Assembly (NCBI GenBank): GCA_003531115.1
Contig: DQHT01000113.1
Location: 13,276-23,165, forward strand
Length of the DNA: 9,890 nucleotides
Direction: 5' to 3'
Origin: Bacteroidota bacterium
Lineage (GTDB): Bacteria > Bacteroidota > Bacteroidia > UBA8524
In this document: one piece after another, positions 1 to 7,217 of the stretch
Numbering within the stretch: the stretch's first letter is position 1
Layout of the letters: every line of letters starts with the position of its first letter
Translations under genes and position numbers: made by a program
Notes under the pieces: generated by a model
Databases searched by the model: none
The model's input: only the letters and a program-made list of their open reading frames with translations
Told to the model about the DNA's origin: nothing

Positions 1-2
1 TT

Positions 3-1337
3 TATTCATTCAAGGAAACGGATCAGATTATTATTGAAGCCAAAGATACATCGAAAATACAGGTTTACTTTTTTCTTGACTCGAATGGAAATTCAATCGA
101 AAAATCCAGACTCGAGTTTTTGTTTCTCACGAATATTATCGACCATGAAAATTTTGAATTTCATGTGCTTTATATCACCTTGATCGAAGGTTGTTCAAGG
201 AAGAAAAAGATTGAGCTATACACCTATTCCAAATTAAAGTTTGACTTTCCGGTTCAACCTTTCTATTGTCTTGTGGATAGCAGAGCTGAGAGTTATCAAA
301 GGTTAAAATTTGAACGAATTCCAAGTACAGGAAAAAACCCATTTGTAAAAATTGTTGATATAGATGGAAAGCCGGCGCCATTTGAAGCAACCAGGGATTT
401 GGAAGTCATACGGAGATTATTGTTCGTTTCTCCGGAGGCGTATTCTGAAATTACCAATCTTCCAAAGTACAGCAAGGAATTAGAAGAACAAGGTGCACTA
501 ATCGACAGCTTACAACGTGAATTGGAAAAGACACGGTCCCAACTCGGTCGTCAGGCTTCATTCATTCGGCTAGAGTTAATTCCTTTTCCACTAAGTTCTC
601 CTTCACTAAGGGATGGTGGTAAAAACCTTGAACATAACTTAAGGCAAGCTTCATGGTCATTTCAGCTAGTTGAATTTCCTTTTGAGTTTAGTCGTGATAT
701 TGGATGGATTTCATCTCTTGGGTATAGCAGTTTGAGTGGAAATTTTAGCATCCCACCCAAGGTCGATACTGTGGATTATATGGCTGTGGATCCAGATGGT
801 GAAACATATCTCCGGATCGCTGATGTTAAAAATCTGAGTGAATCCTATTCGATAGTGAATTTGAATTTTCAGCTTGCACCGATATATCGTTTGAGTATCA
901 GGAATGGGCAGTTTTCTTTCTATTCAGGAATTGGCTTTAACCTAACTACATCAAGTAAGTATCAATGCAATTCAGGTTCTGTAACTTATCATGGAATCTA
1001 TCCTCAATACAATTCAGGTGAAACATCCTTCGATGGCCAATATGATTTTGGAAAGCTTACTCCGATTACAAGTGCTGCTCAGGAACTTCAGATGCAGAAA
1101 TACGCCATAAGTTGGGTGAGCGGACTAGAATATTTACACGAGCTGGGAAAGGACTTTCCTCTTTCGGCAGGAATTGGTCTCCGTTACTTTTCGTCACGAA
1201 TCAAACTTTTGAAGTTTAATGAAAATGACATTCAAGTTAGAAACGCAAATGACTACCAAAGCGGACTGTATAACTACTCTGATATGCGATACGGGCAGTT
1301 TAGTGTAAGCATGTTATTGAGCTATAGCATTCATTAA
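3..1337 (+). CDS. 5'-truncated gene: probable outer-membrane beta-barrel protein with coiled-coil linker
   Basis: The reading frame is open from the first complete codon at base 3 to the TAA at 1335-1337, so the true start lies left of the window; the TTG at 120 is only an internal codon. The visible 444 residues fall into three parts. The N-terminal ~155 residues look soluble and include a beta-rich stretch and the motif KIVDIDGKPAPFEATRD. A heptad-like helix follows (about bases 471-551, containing KELEEQGALIDSLQRELEK). From about base 558 alternating hydrophobic and polar strands rich in Tyr, Phe and Ser run to the end (RLELIPFPL, YRLSIRNGQFSFYSGIGFNL, SAGIGLRYFSSR, YGQFSVSMLLSYSIH). That last part fits an outer-membrane beta-barrel of the 'porin family/opacity-like' kind. 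No PorP/SprF signature was recognised. One base separates it from the next gene, so the two are probably co-transcribed and translationally coupled. The exact function is unknown; the barrel call is inference from strand pattern. Confidence 0.75.
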   Translation, partial: YSFKETDQIIIEAKDTSKIQVYFFLDSNGNSIEKSRLEFLFLTNIIDHENFEFHVLYITLIEGCSRKKKIELYTYSKLKFDFPVQPFYCLVDSRAESYQRLKFERIPSTGKNPFVKIVDIDGKPAPFEATRDLEVIRRLLFVSPEAYSEITNLPKYSKELEEQGALIDSLQRELEKTRSQLGRQASFIRLELIPFPLSSPSLRDGGKNLEHNLRQASWSFQLVEFPFEFSRDIGWISSLGYSSLSGNFSIPPKVDTVDYMAVDPDGETYLRIADVKNLSESYSIVNLNFQLAPIYRLSIRNGQFSFYSGIGFNLTTSSKYQCNSGSVTYHGIYPQYNSGETSFDGQYDFGKLTPITSAAQELQMQKYAISWVSGLEYLHELGKDFPLSAGIGLRYFSSRIKLLKFNENDIQVRNANDYQSGLYNYSDMRYGQFSVSMLLSYSIH

Positions 1338-1338
1338 T

Positions 1339-4300
1339 ATGAGATTCGCAGCAGTCATATCGCTTTACGCTTTCCTGGCAATCTGGACTACATCATTTGG
1401 CCAAATCACCTCCCAACCGGGTAACCAGGTAACATGTTCAGGAGGCAACACTTCTTTTACCTTCACCCATACCTTCACAACCCCAGCCTTTCAATGGCAA
1501 ATTTGGGATGGCAACACTTTTGTAATTATTTCGAATTCAAGTATTTATTCAGGAGTGACAACAGATATTTTAAGCGTAAGCGGGGCCACTTCCAACGCGC
1601 GTTTTCGATGTGAAATAGTTGACAACTCAAATACCTACCATACGGATGGCGCTGATTTAACCATTCTCAATTCGCCGAATATTGGTGGTCAAGCTTCAAG
1701 CAGTTCGGTTTGTGAAGGCTCAAATACCAGTTTTTCTATTTCCGCAAGTGGAGCAAATTTGATTTACAAGTGGCAGGTAAACATTTCCGGAACCTGGTCG
1801 GATATTACCTCAGCCGGATCGGGTCCTACCTATAGCAATTATAGCTTGCCCACTCTGAATCTAGGTGGCGTTCACGCATCCAACAATGGATATCAATATC
1901 GCTGCATCGTTTCCGGAACTTGTTCACCGGAGGATACGAGCAATGCAGTGCAATTAAGCGTTTTAACGGTACCTTCTATTGTTAGCAATCCCGGCAATCA
2001 AGTCGTTTGTCCCGGACAACAGGCTGTATTTTCAGTTTCTTCACAAGGAAGTAATCTGACCTATAAATGGCAAGTGTCCGCAACTTCGGGTAGTTGGTCG
2101 GATATTTCGAATGGAGGCTCTAGTCCTGTGTATTCAAATGCAACCTCGAACAACCTAACTGTTTCAGCCATTAACACCCAACACACGGGCTACAAATACC
2201 GCTGTGTCGTTAGTGGTTCTTGTACTCCATTTGCGCAGAGTGCTGAGGCCACCTTAACGGTTAATGTGCCTCCCTATTTGACAGCCATGCCGCAAAATGC
2301 CGTACTCTGTGAAGACGGAAATACCCAATTCGCAGTGCAAGCTTCGGGTACCGGAATCATGTATCAATGGCAAATTAAGAGTGGCAGTAGCTGGACGAAT
2401 ATTTCAAGTGCGGGAACGAGTCCACAGTTTGCCGGGTGGACCACGTCAAATCTTACACTTTCTAATGTCCCCTTGTCCTATAATGGTGATTCCTTACGTT
2501 GTGTGGTAAGCGGAACCTGTAATCCAAATGCTGTTTCTTCATCTGCAGCGCTCATTGTCAACCAAAAACCAGTCATCCAAAGCCAACCTGGCAATCAATT
2601 AGGTTGTGAAGGAGGGACGGTCACTTTTTCTTTATCGGCTGTAGGTACCGCATTAAGCTACCAATGGCAGGTCAATACGGGTTCAGGCTGGACGAATATC
2701 AGCGGGGGCAATGCTTCAAACTATGCAGGATGGAATACAGCTTCTCTTCAATTGAGTGGATTATTAAGTTGGAATAATGGTTATTATTACCGTTGCCAGG
2801 TTTCGGGTGCCTGCCAGCCAAGCGTCCTGACTGATTCAGCCCTGCTTGAGGTGCATGCGATGCCTTATCTTAATTCTAACCTGGCTGATCAATCTGTTTG
2901 TGAAGGGGAGGCAGCCACCTGGAGTATTTCAAGCAGCGGCAATAATCTCAATTACACCTGGCAAATTGATACCGGAAATGGTTGGGTAGCATTGGCAAGT
3001 TCTTCGTTTTCGGCAGATTTTCAAGGTATAAACACATTCCAACTTAGCCTCTCTTCCGCTACCAAGAACTATGATGGTGACGATTTTCGTGTATGGGTTG
3101 GCAATCAGGGATGTGGATTAAAAAGTTCTAATTCTGCCCGATTAACTGTGCATGCAAAACCAATTTTTTCAACCGGTCCGGATCGTTATATCTGTGCAGG
3201 ACAGTCCACTCAACTGAATGTAACCTTGCCGAATAATGCGTTAAACCGATTTAGCTGGAGTCCATCAATTGGTTTGTCGAATCCATTTATTCAGGCACCG
3301 ATCGCTACACCTTCAGCAATTGCAACCTATATCCTGATTGCCTGGGATACAAATGGCTGTTACCAGTCCGACACTTTTCAATTGGATGTTAAAACTAATC
3401 CTACGGCTAATGCAGGACCAGATCAGGAACTCTGTGCCGGCACTAATTTCTCCTTATCAGGCTCAGGTGGTTTGGCTTATGAATGGATGAATTCAGCAGG
3501 AAATCAAATAGGCTCAGGTAATTTGATCTTTTTGGAAGCGAAAAACTCAGAAACATATACCTTAAAAATCAGCGATCAGTATTCCTGTACAGATTCCGAC
3601 TTCGTTCAAGTAAAGGTAAATCCACTTCCAACTACCAATGCCGGCCCAGATCGGAGTGTGTGCAAGGGCGACGGAATTCAGTTTAATGCCAGTGGAGCCT
3701 CTACCTACCAATGGCTTGTTTCGGGTTTGAGTGATTCCTTGGTCTACAATCCGAAACTCCTGGCAACAAATCCCGAGTCTATTATTCTAAATGGATGGAG
3801 CAACAAAGGCTGTTTGAAAAGTGATACCCTCAGTCTGACTGTGTTTTCTTTGCCACTTTTACAGACTTCTTTGGATACCCAGATTTGTGAAGGTGCAGAA
3901 GCATCACTCTCAGTAAGCGGTGCAAGCACATACATCTGGTATCCGGCTATAGATTTGATAAACCCAACATCCACCACTCCCCGTTATAAAGGAACTAGAG
4001 ACCAGCGTATTTACGTGGAAGGAAAAGATACGAATGGCTGCTTGTTTACTGATTCCGTGCAAATTATCGTGAATCCTTTACCGATAGTTGATGCCGGCTT
4101 AAATGAGCGCATTTGCTCAGGTTCAAGTATTCAATTGAATGCCTCCGGAGCGGCCAATTATGTTTGGACGCCCGGAAATATGCTCGATGACTCAAACAGC
4201 GTTTCTCCAATAGCCACGCCTGTCACAACAGTTGACTTTGTTGTGCAAGGCACGGATACTAAAGGTTGTATGGCCTACGATACGGTTTATGTTGAACTAA

Positions 4301-5076
4301 TCCCCAATCCAATCCCCACTATTCAGGGAGAAACGGAGGTTTGTAAAGGACAGCTTTGGACCGCTTATAAAGCCGACTATGCCGGAGGGAATCTTCTTTG
4401 GGAGGTTCAGGGAGGCAGGATACAATCCGGTATCGGAACCGGACAGGTGCATATCGCCTGGGACATGACACTGGTAAATGGCGAAGTACGATTAACGGAA
4501 ACTTCAATGGATCAATGCCAGGGATCAGGTGTGCTTATGGTTAACTCAAACGGTAAAAATGCTGCGAAAACGGTGGAGGTAATTGCAAAAGCCAATGATA
4601 TCCGCACGGGAATCCTGATTTCACGAAATACAGAATTGGACAGCTATTTCTGGGGGAAAGAAACAAAAGATGGAAGCAGAGTAGAAACGCTGGATTCCGG
4701 CGACTATTGGACCGCTTATTCCTATATCGACACCTTCAATTATCGCTATTGGATGCTGGCTGGAAACCAGGGAGAATGCCTGACAAAAAACTATTTTGGA
4801 GGGTATCCTTTGGTTTCGGTCCGCAAATTTGGTCAACACACTGTTGACCTATATCCAAACCCGAATAGAGGGCAGTTCCAAATAGCCCTGAACTTTGAAC
4901 CCATTGAATTGATCCTGAGAAATGGAGTAGGAGCACGCGTTTCCTGTCGCTTTGCTGAGCTTGGACCTGGCGTTTGGAATGCGCAAGCGGAGCAGTTGAG
5001 TTCGGGAATTTATTACTTGGAGGTACGAAATGGAGAAGGAGTGAGGAGGGTTGAGAGGGTGGTTTTAATGGAGTAG
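1339..5076 (+). CDS. Large secreted multi-Ig/PKD-like repeat protein with T9SS type A sorting domain
   Basis: This 1245-residue protein starts at an ATG one base after the previous stop. Residues 1-21 are a Sec signal peptide (MRFAAVISLYAFLAIWTTSFG, cleavage probably before Q22). Six Ig-like repeats of about 97 residues follow (about 23-605), each with an early Cys, a YxWQ core and usually YRCxVSGxC. Five shorter repeats of 70-80 residues (about 607-988) have the pattern 'NAGPDxxxCxGxxxxLxASGA..YxW...D..GC...D'. Residues 989-1075 resemble a PKD-like domain (IQGETEVCKGQ ... LLWEVQGGRIQSG ... VHIAWD). Residues 1076-1165 are a small beta domain (SYFWGKETKDG ... YRYWMLAGNQGECLTKNYFG) often seen near the end of Bacteroidota surface proteins. 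The C-terminal ~78 residues (VDLYPNPNRGQF ... SSGIYYLEVRNGEG) are a T9SS type A sorting domain, so the product should be exported by the type IX system and anchored or released at the cell surface. It has no visible catalytic domain, and an adhesin or scaffold role is inferred. The sixth Ig unit has lost its second canonical Cys (FRVWVG). Confidence 0.93.
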   Translation: MRFAAVISLYAFLAIWTTSFGQITSQPGNQVTCSGGNTSFTFTHTFTTPAFQWQIWDGNTFVIISNSSIYSGVTTDILSVSGATSNARFRCEIVDNSNTYHTDGADLTILNSPNIGGQASSSSVCEGSNTSFSISASGANLIYKWQVNISGTWSDITSAGSGPTYSNYSLPTLNLGGVHASNNGYQYRCIVSGTCSPEDTSNAVQLSVLTVPSIVSNPGNQVVCPGQQAVFSVSSQGSNLTYKWQVSATSGSWSDISNGGSSPVYSNATSNNLTVSAINTQHTGYKYRCVVSGSCTPFAQSAEATLTVNVPPYLTAMPQNAVLCEDGNTQFAVQASGTGIMYQWQIKSGSSWTNISSAGTSPQFAGWTTSNLTLSNVPLSYNGDSLRCVVSGTCNPNAVSSSAALIVNQKPVIQSQPGNQLGCEGGTVTFSLSAVGTALSYQWQVNTGSGWTNISGGNASNYAGWNTASLQLSGLLSWNNGYYYRCQVSGACQPSVLTDSALLEVHAMPYLNSNLADQSVCEGEAATWSISSSGNNLNYTWQIDTGNGWVALASSSFSADFQGINTFQLSLSSATKNYDGDDFRVWVGNQGCGLKSSNSARLTVHAKPIFSTGPDRYICAGQSTQLNVTLPNNALNRFSWSPSIGLSNPFIQAPIATPSAIATYILIAWDTNGCYQSDTFQLDVKTNPTANAGPDQELCAGTNFSLSGSGGLAYEWMNSAGNQIGSGNLIFLEAKNSETYTLKISDQYSCTDSDFVQVKVNPLPTTNAGPDRSVCKGDGIQFNASGASTYQWLVSGLSDSLVYNPKLLATNPESIILNGWSNKGCLKSDTLSLTVFSLPLLQTSLDTQICEGAEASLSVSGASTYIWYPAIDLINPTSTTPRYKGTRDQRIYVEGKDTNGCLFTDSVQIIVNPLPIVDAGLNERICSGSSIQLNASGAANYVWTPGNMLDDSNSVSPIATPVTTVDFVVQGTDTKGCMAYDTVYVELIPNPIPTIQGETEVCKGQLWTAYKADYAGGNLLWEVQGGRIQSGIGTGQVHIAWDMTLVNGEVRLTETSMDQCQGSGVLMVNSNGKNAAKTVEVIAKANDIRTGILISRNTELDSYFWGKETKDGSRVETLDSGDYWTAYSYIDTFNYRYWMLAGNQGECLTKNYFGGYPLVSVRKFGQHTVDLYPNPNRGQFQIALNFEPIELILRNGVGARVSCRFAELGPGVWNAQAEQLSSGIYYLEVRNGEGVRRVERVVLME
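1405..3153 (+). repeat. Six tandem Ig-like domain repeats (protein level)
   Basis: Repeat starts fall near residues 23, 112, 212, 312, 410 and 508 of the 1245-residue protein, a period of 97-100 residues. Shared positions are an early Cys (C33, C125, C224, C324, C423, C521), a WQ pair (at 53, 145, 244, 344, 443 and 541), W.[DN]IS in most units, an NL.L or L.LS strand and RC.VSG.C near the end. Units 2-5 are the most alike; units 1 and 6 are divergent, as is usual at the edges of an array. The DNA has clearly diverged between units, so this is not a recent nucleotide duplication. Confidence 0.85.
3157..4302 (+). repeat. Five shorter tandem beta-sandwich repeats (protein level)
   Basis: A second repeat class begins where the Ig array ends, with units starting near residues 607, 687, 764, 837 and 914. 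Most open with [ST]xGPDxxxC or DAGxxxxxC, followed by an alternating hydrophobic strand (QLNV, SLSG, QFNASGAS, SLSVSGAS, QLNASGAA) and an aromatic Trp position. They close with a TNGC- or TKGC-like loop and a (S/D)DT-V strand leading into 'NPLP' linkers. This style of repeat is common in Bacteroidota T9SS cargo and gliding-type proteins. The domain family name is uncertain; the periodicity is seen directly. Confidence 0.75.
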
Positions 5077-5080
5077 AAAA

Positions 5081-5203
5081 ATGAAAATTATGAAAAATTC
5101 CAATGCTAAAAATGCAAGACCCACATTACAAATGAATCTTACAAAGCTCTCTGAGCTGTTTGGGAGTTGGAATGCGCTCCTCTACATGATATCCTTAAAA
5201 TAG
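5081..5203 (+). CDS. Doubtful 40-codon ORF after the multi-Ig gene
   Basis: An ATG four bases after the stop of the large repeat protein opens a 40-codon frame beginning MKIMKNSNAK and ending LLYMISLK. It has no signal peptide, no recognisable domain and no relative that I can name. Its position in a 168-bp AT-rich gap makes a chance ORF at least as likely as a real small gene. The rest of the gap (5204-5244) is AT-rich with no convincing promoter or terminator. Confidence 0.15.
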   Translation: MKIMKNSNAKNARPTLQMNLTKLSELFGSWNALLYMISLK

Positions 5204-5244
5204 AATAGTTTGATTATATCCCTAATAGTTTAAAAATGTACTAA

Positions 5245-6621
5245 ATGAAACATATTATTTTTTCAGTTCTACTTTCGCTATTCTCATTCACGTCCTCTGG
5301 GCAAATTATCCCATCTTCCGGTCTAATTGGGTATTGGCCATTTAGTGGTAATGCAAATGACCAAAGTCCTAATGGTAACCATGGTACAGTGAATGGGTCA
5401 ACATTGATAGTTGACAGATTTGGTCAAGTAGGTTCGGCGTATTCATTTGATGGCTCGAACGATCATATTACCCTTCCATTAAACTTAAATGGGCAATTGC
5501 AGAATTTAAGACAAATGACTTTTTCTGCATTTATCAAAGATGTTTCAAATGATGGGGCAATTTTCTCGAATTGGAAGGCGAGTCCAATTACTGACCCTTT
5601 TGGTTTATTAATTTCTGTTGATAACGGTAAACTATCCGCAACAAATAATACCGGAACAGGTGTCTCATCCCAATCGCCAATTAATACTTCTTCCTGGACT
5701 CACGTGGTTGTAGTTTTTGACGGGGATCTAACAGGAGCTTTAAACAGAATGAAGCTATATATCAATGGCGTACAAGTTGCTTCTGATAGCGGAGTATTAT
5801 CTTCGTCTAATGTAGTAATTTCAGATAACTTAGGCAGTACTGCAACTAACACAGAATTTGGTAGGTGGATTAGTCAATTTGGATGGAGGGGGTATTTCAA
5901 TGGGAAAATTGATGATATTGGTATTTGGAATCGAGTCTTAACCCAAAATGAAATCAATGGACTTAATTGTTCATCTTCAATTACTCAACAACCTGATGAT
6001 CAGTCCGTAACAGTTGGATCAAGCTCACAGTTTGTCGTGAACGTCAGTGGCAGCGGTCAAAATTATCAATGGCAGTCAAATCCTGCAAATTTTGGATGGA
6101 TGAATGTTCCGACAAATTCCACTTATTCGGGAAGTACTACTAATACCTTAACAATAGCAAATACAGATTATTTTAATCATCTTCAACCTTTCAGGCTCAT
6201 CATAAATAATGGCAATTGTTCTGATACCTCGAACAGTGTTAAAATCGTATTAAACGACACGTGCATGCATCAGGTTTATGATACAATTGTAGTTCAGGTT
6301 TATGATTCCATTTCCGTCTCAGATACACTTGTTATTTCGGTCAATCTATCAAGCCCAGGAATTCCATTGTATAGTATCGTGAAGGTTTTTCCAAACCCAA
6401 CAAATAATTTGTTAAACATTGAATATGAGAATTATATGGATTTTCCGGGATATTCAGTTGAGTTGCATAATACATTAGGTCAGAAAGTATGGGGAAAAAG
6501 TATTGACTCCCAGAGTGATACGATTGATTTAACTAGCCTGGGCGGAAAGGGTTTGTATTATTTGGTTATTTTTGATGGAACAGGAAACTTGATAGAAACC
6601 AGGAAGATCCTTTTGTATTGA
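5245..6621 (+). CDS. Secreted LamG-like lectin plus Ig-like protein with T9SS sorting domain
   Basis: The product has 458 residues. Residues 1-19 are a signal peptide (MKHIIFSVLLSLFSFTSSG, mature start near Q20). Residues ~25-240 are a LamG / concanavalin A-like jellyroll. They show the usual opening GLIGYWPFSGNANDQSPNG, the AYSFDGSNDHITLP strand, SSWTHVVVVFDG, KLYINGVQVASDSG and the closing GKIDDIGIWNRVLTQNEI. Residues ~245-336 are one Ig-like domain (ITQQPDDQSVTVGSSSQF ... YQWQSN). A Thr/Val/Asp linker with repeated 'VYD[TS]I' (339-366) leads to a T9SS type A sorting domain (about 379-458, VFPNPTNNLLNIEYEN ... GLYYLVIFDGTG). LamG domains generally bind glycans or proteins, so a surface binding role is inferred; no enzymatic residues were recognised. 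The gene looks more AT-rich than the multi-Ig gene before it. It is probably a separate transcription unit, given the 168-bp gap, although no good promoter was found. Confidence 0.93.
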   Translation: MKHIIFSVLLSLFSFTSSGQIIPSSGLIGYWPFSGNANDQSPNGNHGTVNGSTLIVDRFGQVGSAYSFDGSNDHITLPLNLNGQLQNLRQMTFSAFIKDVSNDGAIFSNWKASPITDPFGLLISVDNGKLSATNNTGTGVSSQSPINTSSWTHVVVVFDGDLTGALNRMKLYINGVQVASDSGVLSSSNVVISDNLGSTATNTEFGRWISQFGWRGYFNGKIDDIGIWNRVLTQNEINGLNCSSSITQQPDDQSVTVGSSSQFVVNVSGSGQNYQWQSNPANFGWMNVPTNSTYSGSTTNTLTIANTDYFNHLQPFRLIINNGNCSDTSNSVKIVLNDTCMHQVYDTIVVQVYDSISVSDTLVISVNLSSPGIPLYSIVKVFPNPTNNLLNIEYENYMDFPGYSVELHNTLGQKVWGKSIDSQSDTIDLTSLGGKGLYYLVIFDGTGNLIETRKILLY

Positions 6622-6622
6622 A

Positions 6623-6635
6623 TTGGAAGTAGAAT
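6623..6635 (+). repeat. 13-bp direct repeat, copy 1 (left of the Cys-rich gene)
   Basis: TTGGAAGTAGAAT lies one base after the stop codon of the LamG gene and recurs exactly at 6911-6923, beyond the cysteine-rich gene. The copies bracket that gene. One exact 13-mer pair is roughly what chance allows in a window of this size, so the meaning is uncertain. Confidence 0.4.
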
Positions 6636-6689
6636 GAAACAATCTACTCTAAAACTTTGACAAGTTATCTTCCCCTATAAACCTATTCC

Positions 6690-6893
6690 ATGAAAACAAC
6701 ATTCCAAACCCTCAGCATCCTGGCCATTATCCTACTCGCCACCTCGTACCAGCCTTCTGCATCTTCCTCATGTTGCGACGACCCGACGGCCACTTGTTCA
6801 CCAACAGGTACCTGCAATGCCTGTAAAAATTGTAAATACTGTAAACATTGCTCCAAAGAGGGAGGGAGTTGTTCGGTTTGTAGGAAGAAGTGA
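6690..6893 (+). CDS. Small exported cysteine-rich peptide with stepped C-x2-C motifs
   Basis: The product has 67 residues. Residues 1-24 form a signal peptide (hydrophobic core LSILAIILLA, small residues at SA before the Ser run). The mature ~43 residues hold ten Cys: C28, C29, C36, C42, C45, C48, C51, C54, C61 and C64. From C42 to C54 they are spaced C-x2-C four times in a row, filled with Lys, Asn, Tyr and His (CNACKNCKYCKHC), followed by KEGGSCSVC. I recall similar short proteins from other Bacteroidota but know of no established function. The spacing would suit metal binding or a dense disulfide network in the periplasm; this is inference. A lipobox is not evident. It stands alone between 68-bp and 97-bp gaps. 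Confidence 0.75.
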   Translation: MKTTFQTLSILAIILLATSYQPSASSSCCDDPTATCSPTGTCNACKNCKYCKHCSKEGGSCSVCRKK

Positions 6894-6897
6894 CTTG

Positions 6898-6930
6898 ATA
6901 GTGAAGGGCTTTGGAAGTAGAATTCACTAT
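6898..6930 (+). repeat. Inverted repeat downstream of the Cys-rich gene
   Basis: ATAGTGAA (6898-6905) and TTCACTAT (6923-6930) are perfect 8-bp arms with a 17-base loop, beginning four bases after the stop codon. It could be a weak terminator or mRNA-end hairpin, but there is no T tract after it and the arms are AT-rich. The second copy of the 13-bp repeat lies mostly in its loop. Confidence 0.3.
6911..6923 (+). repeat. 13-bp direct repeat, copy 2 (right of the Cys-rich gene)
   Basis: This is the exact second copy of TTGGAAGTAGAAT, 288 bp from copy 1 (start to start). It lies in the loop of the 6898-6930 inverted repeat and overlaps the first base of its right arm. Confidence 0.4.
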
Positions 6931-6990
6931 GGAACTCGAATAGACCGCATATAAATTGATTGACTTATTAAAATTTAAAAATAATCTGAG

Positions 6991-7215
6991 ATGAAAAACT
7001 ATCAATGTAAAAAATGTGAAACCCTCATTGCCAAGGATTCTACACCGGGCAGTTTAGGCTGTCCAGAAGGCGGAACACATTCATGGACTAACTTAGGCGA
7101 AGTTGGACCCACTAATTATCAATGTAAAAAGTGCGGGACACTTGTTCAGTCGAAAAGCACGCCATCTTCCTTGCATTGTCCTTCAGGAGGCACTCACTCT
7201 TGGACAAAATTGTAG
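6991..7215 (+). CDS. Duplicated zinc-ribbon-like small protein
   Basis: The product has 74 residues and is almost entirely two copies of one 32-residue module (residues 4-35 and 43-74) joined by GEVGPTN. By eye, 23 of 32 positions are identical. Each copy reads YQCKKC-x14-C-P-x-GGTH-SWT-x-L, giving putative metal ligands C6, C9, C24, H30 and C45, C48, C63, H69 with identical C-x2-C-x14-C-x5-H spacing. This is the layout of a small zinc ribbon. There is no signal peptide, so it should be cytoplasmic. Zinc ribbons of this kind usually bind nucleic acid or protein partners, but I cannot assign a specific family. The next gene starts only two bases after its stop, so the two are probably translated from one message and may act together. 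Confidence 0.8.
   Translation: MKNYQCKKCETLIAKDSTPGSLGCPEGGTHSWTNLGEVGPTNYQCKKCGTLVQSKSTPSSLHCPSGGTHSWTKL
7000..7212 (+). repeat. Tandem zinc-ribbon modules (7000-7095 and 7117-7212)
   Basis: Two 96-bp units encode the 32-residue modules, with a 117-bp period. The opening is nearly identical at DNA level (ATCAATGTAAAAA in both), while the middle has diverged. This suggests an old internal duplication kept by selection on the Cys, His, GG and SWT positions. Confidence 0.75.
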
Positions 7216-7217
7216 TT

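Noticed and set aside
120..122. TTG as the start of the first gene
   Set aside because: The frame is open to the left edge with good coding character, so the gene is truncated and TTG is an internal Leu codon.
5145..5157. AGCTC-TCT-GAGCT hairpin as a terminator
   Set aside because: The stem is only 5 bp with no T tract, and it falls inside the doubtful small ORF.
6628..6648. AGTAGA / TCTACT hairpin after the LamG gene
   Set aside because: A 6-bp stem with a 9-base loop and no T run is too weak to call a terminator.
6657..6681. TTGACA ... TATAAA as a sigma70-type promoter for the Cys-rich gene
   Set aside because: The spacer is only 13 bases, and Bacteroidota do not normally use this consensus.
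6727..7005. 92-codon minus-strand ORF across the Cys-rich gene and its downstream gap
   Set aside because: It is antisense to the Cys-rich gene and the start of the zinc-ribbon gene, both better supported; no recognisable features.
7131..7217. Upstream ATG giving the EHEN protein 29 extra residues
   Set aside because: It would overlap the well-supported zinc-ribbon gene in another frame; the extra residues look like a frame shadow, and an ATG at 7218 sits just after that gene's stop.
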